The translations under genes were made by a program, and so were the position numbers. This document shows, one piece after another, positions 11,108-22,993 of a DNA stretch of 64,000 bases. This DNA is from Cladocopium goreaui (lineage: Eukaryota > Sar > Dinophyceae > Suessiales > Symbiodiniaceae). Under the pieces are notes generated by a model. The model was given only the letters and a program-made list of their open reading frames with translations, made no database searches and was not told the origin of the DNA. Within the stretch, counting starts at the first letter, position 1, and each line of letters begins with the position of its first letter. Where the stretch lies: NCBI GenBank assembly GCA_947184155.2, contig CAMXCT020001751.1, positions 17,501 to 81,500 of the forward strand, in the 5' to 3' direction.

Positions 11108-14100
11108 TACCAGGAGCCAATGAAACCATGAGTATAGGGGTTGCAAGATTGTGAAAATGTTGGTTACGACCAAAGGTGTGTCCAAAACACTGTTTTTGAC
11201 CATGGCATTGCGAATCAAGCATCGACATATCCGGGGTTTCGGATTGGCAGAACGAAAAAGTGCAATGGCCTGCAGGTCCAACGGCAGGTTTTGAAACCTC
11301 GAACGGACTCGCGGAAGCTTGTGGAAGCTTAGGATTGGGCCCCGAAAATCCTTTGTCTGCGCCTCAGACCAAAGGCCCCACTTGTATCTGCAAAAACATG
11401 CAGTTGTGACGCTGTTGATCTGTTTCTCTTCATGTATCTAGAACCGGTCATCCAGGCAATGACCTGCATCGGGGAAAAATTATTTGCGGGGCGGTGGGAG
11501 GACGTCGCCTTGGAGGAGGTGCACCTATATGCACACTTGGACCTGTGCACCTGAATCGCTTGCCTCCCGGCAGGGACTCCAGGCACAGCTGTTTGCTTTG
11601 TCAGCAAGGCATTGAAAGTAGGGTGACTGCTAATATCTTCCTGACAGGACTATGTCCTCCAGAACGACGCCCTGCTCCACGAGTTGCAGTGGAGGCCCTT
11701 CAGTTTAGACATTCCATCGTGTTGTGCGATAAGAAATGCAGGTATTGCTTGCCTCCTGTCAGGTGCCTTTGACTCCCCCCACTTGCGCCGATTTCAAGAC
11801 TTTGAAAAGGAGTTCGGCAAGAAGAAGGCGACGGTCTGACAACACGTTTCAAGAGTCATTCGTCGTGCTGGTTGTGCAGGCACCGCACCATCGCGATAAA
11901 ATTTTCTTTGTCGACGACAACGTCCGTCCGCATGCATATGCATCACCCATGCACACACTGCACAGAGCCCCCTCCGTCATCATCGCTGTCGCTTAGGGAC
12001 TCACCACGTGTGAGACGAGCTGGCGCAACAAGATCGCGAAGGAGCGTGCGAAGGCAAGACTTCAGAATTCAGTTTGCTCTCGTGTTGTTGCACCCCTCAA
12101 TGTTTGAGGCGGCAATTTGCACGGCACCGCCATTTTATGTAATATAGCCATGTTTAATATAGCAACATAGAATACGATATATACGAAAATATATGCCAGC
12201 TTCATTTAGTATGATATAATGTGACATGAAATGATGTGATATACAACGTGATATGATATAGTAAAACGTAATGTAATATTCTTGAACATACGGTAATATG
12301 TTAAATATATTACTATATGATATTGCATATACTGTAATGCAGTACAAGATAATATTGTTAAAACAAGTATAATATATAACATAATACAATATGATATAGC
12401 ATGATATGCAACAACATTAAATGCAATATGATACTTGCACTTATTCTTAATGCACCTAATAGTTGACCGTGCAAACTCAGGATTTCACGGGTTTCCTGCC
12501 CTACATGTTCGCTTGTTGCCTGGCTCTGGTGCTGATGGGTTTGTGCTTAGCCATCTCAGCACGTCTTGGAGCTGCAAGCACTGGAGCCTTCAAGACGCTG
12601 AACATCGTCTATGCCTCGATGGGTGCCCAAGTCATGAGAAAACCAAGTTTCAAAACATGCTGATGTTTCATAGGAAAACTCATGGTTTAGGGGTAAACAA
12701 CCAGTTGTAAATGGGGTGAAGGAACTAACCCAAAACATAGGATACAAACTTAGGTACCGGTTTGTTTTTGCAACTGAACAAGGGGATTGAAACACCAAGG
12801 TGTTTAGCATCCCATGAAATGAGGGGATGAAACCGAAAACCGTTCGGAGGGTCAAAACCAGGTGCTCTTTTCTGCTCCTTTGGCATTATCCTTCATACCC
12901 AGATGATTTTGGGCGACAAGAGCAACAAGTACAGACACTTGAATCTGTTTTTTTTTTTGCGATTTCCTGCGTGGCAAATCAGAAACGCATAAATGGGGCA
13001 TCTATGGGGCAGATGTTTCTATTGTTACTTTTCAGGATGGACCATTTAACTTCAGCAAATCCAGGCGAAACCTAGTTGATGTGGATTTGTCCAAATGGCA
13101 ATTTTAGTGTGGAACATGATGGTAAACCACTGAATTTTGGGGTGCCTTATTTTCAGATAAACCCATGTCCTGTTCTTGTTGGTTGATTGATGAAAAAAGT
13201 ATACCTCTCGGTTTTCACAACCAATTGACAAGTGGTAGCAAATGGTACCGGTAACAGACCTTTTTTTTTGTCAATACCATTCTGGGTAACATCATAGGTT
13301 TAAGCATGTTTAAGCAACATCCTTCAACATTCAGGGGGTCCCGCGCCGATGCAACTAGGTACTTCACCCTATTTAGCAGGTATTCAACTCACTAAAACCC
13401 TGGTAGAGGCTATGGTTGCGACCCCGTTTTGCAACTGAACATTGGTCCTTTTACCACTTGTTGATTGATGAACATAGAGGGACTACGTCACATTCTCACA
13501 TCTATTTTAAGTAAACCCAAATTATGTAAATCATTATAATCCCTAGAAAATATGGGTATTCTACTGGCCCCAAGCCTCCTTCACTTCGGCTGTGTCACAA
13601 ACCCTTGGCGTTGGTTATACTACCCTTTATATCAATTGGGGATTATCCGAATTGGCTGAGAATTCCGAGAATTCCCACATTTAATTTACGCTCTCCTTTT
13701 CTTTTGGGGATGGTGAAAATGATGAACATCACCATCACATTCGGAGTTCTCCCCACCAAATTTTCAGACAAACCCACATTTTTCGGCATATACCATCCCA
13801 TTATATATCATTATATCATATGATATCTCCATAGAATGGTATGAGCAACAGCCATTGGTGATATTGGTGACCGCGTTGAAACCCAGGATATCGCCTGGAC
13901 GACTATTGTATGGCCGCCATCGCCCTGTATGCCGACATGGTCCACCTCTTCCAATTCCTCTTGCGGCTCTTGGGTCAGCGGAAATAAGGTCGCCGAGTCC
14001 TTTCAGAAATGGATACGGCTCGATCTTTCGCGCGTCGCAAAAGGAATCACTTTGGAATGAGGCAAAAACAAATGGTGATTCAATGGTGATCATCCCTTTT

Positions 14101-17100
14101 GGATGAGATGCATCTTTGATATCATGTGTGCATGTATGTGCCATATGTGTAAATATACATATTTATCCAGCAAATTTGTGGTCCCTTTTCTGCGTCACCT
14201 TTTGAGCTGTATCTTAATCGGTGTGGAGAGGAGATTCCCAGCCGTTTCATGGTTAATCGAGCCTCAATCCTTTCCTGAATGTCTTTTTGGCTATTCGCAT
14301 CCTCATGTTTCGTCCAAAAGCACTGCTCTGTTTTGATGAACGAAAACAAATTCAGCAGATGGACCTTTGTGCGATGTCAGAGATGTTTTGACCCACGGCC
14401 AACGACCCAACCATTCCTTTCATGTCCGCAGCCAAGCATCTAGCCACGCAAAAAGCTCAGCTGCACTCGACATCTCTGCGCTCTAGACATGGCCCGTCTG
14501 ACCGCTGTCTGCGTTTTGGCTGCTGCACCTTGATGGAAGTTGATGTTTTGGGTGTTGTGAACCGATGAACCTGAACCATTTCAAAACCAATTTTTCGTAG
14601 TTAATCACCAGGTTTCATGGGGATCACGGGGACTCTGGGAGGCTTGTGAACAAGCCAACTGTTAGGTGGTTTGGATGAGCGCTTTATCAATGTTTCGATT
14701 CTTATAAAGATGGTTTGCGGGTATTGGAGTTCATGTCCTTCTCTTTTGGTATTCTTTTGGTAGAATAGCTCGGGATGTATGAATTATGCACATTTGCAAC
14801 TGTATCTGCATCGTTTTCTATATGTCCTATATATACATATTGCATGCAATACCGGGTTGAGATTCTTGCTGATAGACAATGAGTTTTGACAACGGCTCAT
14901 TCATATGTATTTATATATATATAGATAGCGTAACCCCCAGCCATAGAAACGGTTCAATTTATCCAAATCCTTTTTCCTTTTCCGTTCAGGAGTCTAGGTT
15001 GGTTAATCATTTTTTTTTTCCAAATCCACAGACATCCAAAGATATCCAAAGATTCTGGAGTTACCCTCCAGTAAATGAACCTAGACCCTGGCATTCATCC
15101 GGGTTGGAAGATTAGTTTCCACAAAAAAAAATGTGACATTTTCAGTGTCAAACCTTTTCATTTACTGGAGGGTAATGGATTCTAGTAGATTCTAGTGTTG
15201 GTATCAACGTGTTACATAATGATGCATAATGTCTAAAAATAGCGGCCAAGGGTCACTTGCTGCGTATCCATTCTGTTCCATTTACGAAGTCTTGACTGGG
15301 ATGATTGCCAATGGCAAAATGGGAATGTCTATTTTTAGTGGACTAACATAATGGTACACATCCATATATGTAGTAGATTCTAATGTTCATTTACACCATC
15401 ATTAGTCACTATTAAAGTCACCATTCAATTTACATGACCACAACAACCGAGGCCTTGTGCCTTCTGCGAAGCCTTGCCTTTGTCCCTGCGCCTCGCAACG
15501 CAGCCCCATCTGTGGAAGTGGCTGCCGGTGCTGCGCTGATGGCAACGGCACCAATGGGAGCTGATGCCTTTGTCTTCAAGGGTACCTTGGAGTCCCCGTC
15601 AATCCTATGTACTGTACATATATCTATCTACCTAGCTATCTAGCTATCTAGCTATCGAGCTATCTAGCAATACATCTATCTAGCTATCTAGCTATCTAGC
15701 TATCTAGCTATCGAGCTATCTCGCAATACATCTATCTAGCTATCTAGCTACCTAGCTATCTAGCTATCGAGCTATCTAGCAATACATCTATCTAGCTATC
15801 TAGCTACCTAGCTATCTAGCTATCGAGCTATCTAGCAATACATCTATCTAGCTATCTAGCTACCTAGCTATCTAGCTATCGAGCTATCTAGCAATACATC
15901 TATCTAGCTATCTAGCTACCTAGCTATCTAGCTATCGAGCTATCTAGCAATACATCTATCTAGCTATCTAGCTACCTAGCTATCTAGCTATCGAGCTATC
16001 GAGCTATCGAGCTATCTAGCTATCTAGCTATCTAGCTTCTAGCTATCTAGCCATCTAGCTATCTAGCTATCTAGCTATCTTGCTTTCTATCAATCTAGCT
16101 ATCTAGCTATCTAGCTATCGAGCTACCTAGCAATATATCTATCTAGCTATCTAGCTACCTAGCAATCTAGCTATCGAGCAATCTAGCTATCTAGCTTTCG
16201 AGCTATCTGGCTATCTAGCTATCGAGCTATCTAGTTATCTAGCAATCTATCTAGCTATCTAGCTATCGAGCTATCTAGCTTTCGAGCTATCTACCTATCT
16301 AGCTATCGAGCTATCTAGCTACCAAGCTATCTAGCTATCTAGCTACCTAGCTATCTAGATATCTAGCTATCGAGCTATCTAGCAGTATATCTATCTAGCT
16401 ATCTAGCTACCTAGCTATCTAGCTATCGAGCTATCTAGCTATCTAGCTTTCGAGCGATCTAGCTATCTAGCTATCTAGCTATCTTGCTTTCTATCAATCT
16501 AGCTATCTAGCTATCAAGCTATCTAGCTATCGAGCTATCGAGCTATCTAGCTATCTAGCTATCTAGCGTTCTAGCTATCTAGCAATCCAGCTATCCATCT
16601 CGCTATCTAGCTATCTAGCTATCGAGCTATCCAGCTATCTAGCAATACATCTATCTAGCTATCTAGCTACCTAGCTATCCAGGTATCTAGCTATCGAGCT
16701 ATCTAGCAATATATCTATCTTGCTATCTTGCTATCTAGCTACCTAGCTATCTAGCTATCGAGCTATCGAGCTATCGAGCTATCTAGCTATCTAGCTATCT
16801 AGCGTTCTAGCTATCTAGCCATCTAGCTATCTAGCTATCTAGCTATCTTGCTTTCTATCAATCTAGCTATCTAGCTATCGAGCTACCTAGCAATATATCT
16901 ATCTAGCTATCTAGCTACCTAGCAATCTAGCTATCGAGCAATCTAGCTATCTAGCTTTCGAGCTATCTGGCTATCTAGCTATCGAGCTATCTAGTTATCT
17001 AGCAATCTATCTAGCTATCTAGTTATCTAGCAATCTATCTAGCTATCTAGCTATCTATCTAGCTATCTAGCTATCTATCTATCGAGCTATCTTGCTATCG

Positions 17101-17672
17101 AGCTATCTAGCAATCTATCTAGCTACCTAGCTATCTAGCTACCTAGCTATCTAGCTATCTATTTTTCTATCTCTTCTTTTTTTAAATCTAGCTATCTAGC
17201 TATCTAGCTATCTAGCTATCGATCTAGCTATCTAGCTATCTATCTTTTTATCTTTCTAGCTATCTAGCTATCTAGCTTTCTATCTATCTTTCTTTCTTTC
17301 TATCTTGCTCGCTATCTATCTTTCTATCTATCTATTTATCTAGCTTCGATCTATGTATCGATCGATCGATCTATCTATCTATCTAATCTAATCTAATCTA
17401 ATCTAATCTAATCTAATCTATCTATCTATCTATCTTTCTTATAGCATCTTCTAGCTATCTAGCTATCTAGTTATCTAGCATCTAGCTATCTATCTATCCA
17501 CCTAGCTATTTATCTACCTACCTAGCTTTCTAGATATCTATCTATCTATCTAGCTATCTAGCTATCCAGCTATCTAGCTATCCATCTAAATATCTATCTA
17601 TCTATTTATCTATCCTATCTATCCTATCTATCCTATCTATCCATCCTATCTATCCTATCTATCCTATCTATC

Positions 17673-17704
<32 letters not shown>

Positions 17705-18441
17705 AGATCTATCTATCTATCTAGCTTTCAATCTTTCTATCTATCTATCGAGCTATGTAGCTTTCTAGCTTTCTAGCTATCTATCTATCTATCCATCGAT
17801 GTATCTAGCTATATAGCTATCTGGCTATCTAGCTTTCTAGCTATCTCGCTATCTATCGATCTATTTTTATCTAGCTTTCTAGTTTTTTAGCTTTCTAGCT
17901 ATCTAGCTATCTAGCTATCCAGCTATCTAGCTACCTAGCGATCAAGCTATCTAGCTATCTAGCTATCCATCTATTTATCTCTCTCTCTCTCTCTCTCTCC
18001 CCCTGTCTATCTATCTATCTATCCATCTATCTATTTATCTACCTATCTAGCTATCTATCTCCCAAACTATCTAACTATCTATCTATCTAGCTATCTAGCT
18101 ATCTAGCTATCTAGCTATCTAGCTATTTAGCTATCTGACTATCTAACTATCTAGCTATCTAGGTATCTAGGTATCTATTCATCTATCTATCCATCCTTCC
18201 ACCTAACCATCTATCTTTCTATCTTTCTGTCTATCTATCTTCCTATCTACCTACCTATCTACCTCCCTATCTACCTATCTATCAATCTATCGATCTATCG
18301 CTCTATCTACCTATATATCTACCTATCTACCTATGTACCTATTTAAGATCTATCTATCAACCTACCTACCGATATCTCTTTTTATCTATCTATCTATCTA
18401 TCTATCTGTCTGTCTATCTATCTCTCTATCTATCTATCTAG

Positions 18442-18473
<32 letters not shown>

Positions 18474-18635
18474 TTATCCATCCATCTATCTATCTATCTA
18501 CCTATCTATCTATCTTTCTATCTATCTATCTATCTCTGTCTATCTATCTATCTATCCTATCCTATCCTACCCTATCCTATCCTATGCTATGCTATCCTAT
18601 CCTATCCTATATTATGCTATGCTATCCTATCCTAT

Positions 18636-18677
<42 letters not shown>

Positions 18678-21600
18678 CATCTATATATCTATCTATCTAT
18701 CGATCTATCTATTTATTTATCTATCCTATCTATCCTATCTATCCTATCTATCCATCCTATCTATCCTATCTATCCTATCTATCCTATCTATCCTATCTAT
18801 CCTATCTATCCTATCTATCCTATCTTTCCTATCTTTCCTATCTTTCCTATCTATCCTATCTATCCATCCTATCTATCCTATCTATCCTATCTATCCTATC
18901 TATCCTATCTATCCTATCTATCCTATCTATCTTATCTATCTTATCTATCGTATCTAGCTTATCTAGCTTATCTATCTTATCTATCTTATCTATCTTGTCT
19001 ATCTTATCTATCTTGTCTCTCGTATCTATCGTATCTATCTTATCTATCTAATATATCTTATCTATCTTGTCTATCTTGTCTATCTTGTCTTTCTGATCTA
19101 TCTTGTCTATCTTGTATTGCTTTTCTTTCTTATCTATCGAGTCTATCTTATCTATCTTGTCTATCTTGTCTATCTTGTCTATCCTACCTATCTTATCTAT
19201 CTTATCTATCTTACCTATCTTATCTATCTTATCTATCTATCTATCTACCTATCTATCTATCTATCCATCTATCCTGTGGATAAAAAGGGTTGATTATCGA
19301 TAGTTGAAACATAATACAATTGATTACAAACTAACCAACTAACCAACGCTGGGTTGGGGGAATCATCCCCAGTTGGATGTGGATGATGCCCGGCATGGTT
19401 CACCAGAAAAACCTTGGTGATTTTTCATGGGCGATACTTAAAGTAACTATAATGGTACGCACTTTTTTATGGGTATGTAACAGGATATAGTCAACAGTAT
19501 AGGATACCTTCAATGTGAACCAGCCACAAGGGGAGATCAAATGAAGAAAATGGGATTGAACCAGCAACTAGTCAACAATGAAGGGTATCTGGATGGATGC
19601 CAAAATGGTTTTCGTGTGGTAACATGTTTTTTTTGGTGGAGATTCATGGGATATGATATAGCCAACAATAATTGATATATGCTTCTGTCTGAAAATGGTG
19701 AAAACAAACGCCCAGATAACAACTTTAAGATGGACCCAGTGATGATTTCTCCAGTGGAAACTTCGGGATTCTTTTGGGGTCGCCACTGGAAACTTTCAGG
19801 ACAAACCCGGCATGGCGGCTATGGCTGAACTCATCATGGGAATCATGTCACGGGAAATATATTAATCGGGACAGCGGTAGTGTTGAACAAGTGTTGAGTG
19901 TGAATTTCAGGCTTGTGTGATTTCGGAGTGATGTGATTGCCTCATGTTCATCAATACCGAAGGATTTTCAAAAGGTTCCTCCATTCTAACGCCTGGATTC
20001 CCTTCGGTTTTTCCTCTTTACAGCAATCCTAGCTGGGTCGGGTTTCATATTGTAACAGCTGGGTTTAACATCCATCAACCAAAGCAACTGAGTGATTTTC
20101 ATCCTAAGACCATTCAAGCGTTGGAACATTGGATACCAGCGAAAATGGGACTTGATATGTGAATTTGCCTTGTTTCTTGGACAATCTCCCCATATCTCCC
20201 CCCATGCTTGTTGGTTGCATTCCACATTTTCGTAATCCACTTTTTTGTTGGCTAGGTCTATATATTTTGTTGTGAAATCATCAAATTTGAACTTGGTGAA
20301 CTCTCCAGCCATCCTGAGATATCCTGAGGCAAGGAGTACTTTGACGTCTTCTACGGCATCTAAGCTGAATTTGGGGTCTTCGAGACGAGAGAATTGGTAA
20401 GCTGTGATTTGTTTGTGGGATTGATTCCGTCTATCAAGCACGCATGTTCAATGCATATCATGTGAACCTGTGGATACGTATATATATATATATATTATAT
20501 TCTATACATACACACATTTTATATACACTAATGCCAAGTTCGCATTAATAACCACCCATAAGGTCTGAATCCATGAGAAGGTTTTCACCCCCAAACAATG
20601 ATCAGCAAAACTAAAAATGGGATTCATGAGATTTAGTATGAGAAAGGCTTTGAAACCATTGGTTTTTCAATAGATTTCACGGGATTTAGTATGAGAAATG
20701 CTTTGAATCCATTGGTTTTCCAGTAGTTTTTGAATCCAAACAGTAGGATTTTCCAGAAGGGTGTTGTTGAATAGGGGGTGACCAGTGACCACCCATGTTG
20801 ATTAATAGGGAGGGAACAACCCAAGGTAGTATTGCCATTTTGTTTTTGAATGTGGGTGTTGATTAATGCGGGGGGGCTTATTAATATGAATTTACAATTT
20901 AGTTTAAAATTATCTTAACATATCTATGATTATTAATGTTCTACTGTTTTTCACCGTAGATGTTTGTTTTCTGATGTTCGCACACATTTCGGCGCACATA
21001 TGAGACATCAACCAGATGATATGTCTGGATCAATTTAATTTCCAGCATCCAGATCATTCAAATCATTCAGATCATTGAAAGTTCGCTTCCTGCCAATTGA
21101 GATTCCCAAGTTTTGTATGAAGCGCTTTGGTAAATTTCGCCAGAGATTTTATGTATGTATGCATATATATATATTGCAACCATTCAAAATTGCTAAATGA
21201 GACATCCCCAGAGGGACACAAACCGGGCCTTAGATGATGACAACAATTACATATGTTACATGTTTGTTGGTTGGTTCAATCCCAATTGCACTATATGTAT
21301 GTATACAATATTATATACAGACAATAATATATATAATATACATAATATATATATATATATATGTATATACATATATTATTATGTTTTATCAACCATCATT
21401 TGTGTGTTCAAAGCAAGGTTTGTGAAGCTCCATGTGTTGTTTACACGGTTTTGTAGCAACACGATTCATGTTGACAACATTTTAAACTGGAGTTTGGTTT
21501 GCACATGTTTGCACTATATTTGTACCACCGCATGTAATGAGGTGTATATGCATATATATATACTGTATATACATATGTGTGTGTTGGAGTTTGATTGTGA

Positions 21601-22947
21601 TTATTTGTATAATTGACTTTGAATAAACTCCAACCATCTCCAACCAACCAACAGCATGCATAGTTGGTTATTCACCAAATGATGTATAGTTGGTTGACAT
21701 CATGTGTGTTATTCCTCTTTCGTGTTACTCCGCATTTGTGTTATCTCCTCTGTACATATATTGAGTGTTCAATACCCCTGTTGGTTGAGGATGATTATAG
21801 GGGGTTATGTTACATATTGGGGAATCCCGTTCTGATCCAACCAGTATTTCACCGAATGACGTTGCGAATTTGCTGGCGGTTCTGACCGGTTTTTGCTGGG
21901 TTGTACTCAGATTGAACCATGAAAAATCTGGGATCGATTCATTCTGTGTTGCTGTGGTACTGTGGTACATCAATTATCTCAGATCAACCGAAAAAAACCA
22001 GCAATTTTCGGAAGAAGTTTCCACCAGCCATTTATATCCATTGCCCATAGGATCCATGTATGCTATATATGGTAACATTTACCATCAACATACCCCAAAT
22101 GTTAGCATATATACCAGCACCATGGATCCTATGGGTTGATGATTGGGGATTGATATTGGGGCCGGAAATCCCGAGGCATTGAGCCTTTGGCCTGGGCCTT
22201 CTGCGGATTCGTCACTGGGATCAAAACCTGGCCGCAAAAAAAAAACACAACCTGGTTATGACGAACAGTTCGCCATGGTATAGATGGCCCATAGAAATAG
22301 ATGGTTTACCTATTATAAATGGTGATTTTCCATGGCTATGTTAGTCATAACCAGGGGGTCTATCCATAAAAAAAACTAAGTCATAGCTGGTGAATGGATG
22401 TGAATATTTCCCCACGATGCTTAATAGCTGGTAGGGTTTTTCATGTACTTGTACCATGGTATATTTTCCCCAGGGACACCATAGCTGAATGGATGTGAAT
22501 ATTTCCCCAAGGTGATGAACGGTCATGACGTAACGGGTAACGATGGTTCTATGTTGATTCATTCACCAGTTAGATACGAAAGTCATAGATAGCCTGTATC
22601 AGTTTTCCCCAGGTAATTTCATAGCTTTTGACCCATCCCCTAATATGGATGGTGGTCGCATGAGGATATCATGGGACATATGTTACTAACCATGGGGGGA
22701 CACATGGGATATGATCTAATCAACAAATTTTACCGGTGCCACTGGGTAGGTGTCACTGGCGTGACACGCTGTGCCTATTGGGTTAGGTGATTGTCTACTA
22801 CGGCGCAGTGCTGAAGAATGCTGCCACCAAGTCTCTCGGCGGAAAGAGTCCGACTGTAGGACCTATAAAGACCTGTGACTCCAGAAAAATTGACAGGATT
22901 TCAAGTGGTGGTATCCATGTACTGGAAATCCAATCTGAACACATAGA

Positions 22948-22993
<46 letters not shown>

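Larger units (their letters stand above)
10345..12480 (+). other. TMBIM intron 4 with a GC-rich island of open frames
   Basis: A 2.1 kb intron, 10345-12480. It holds TA-rich arrays at about 10550-10920 and then an unusual GC-rich island (about 11270-12110) with exon-like composition, described separately. Confidence 0.75.

Noticed and set aside
11880-11960. DNVRPHAYA as a mariner transposase DNARPH motif
   Set aside because: No second catalytic Asp block, no helix-turn-helix and no terminal inverted repeats were seen around it; the similarity is a single short string.
18333-19283. 316-codon Ser-Ile-Tyr-Leu frame
   Set aside because: It is the translation of a CTAT/CCTAT microsatellite.
19986-20441. 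151-codon minus-strand frame, the longest non-repeat frame
   Set aside because: It overlaps plastid exon 3 on the other strand, has no recognised motif and conflicts with the one-way gene orientation.
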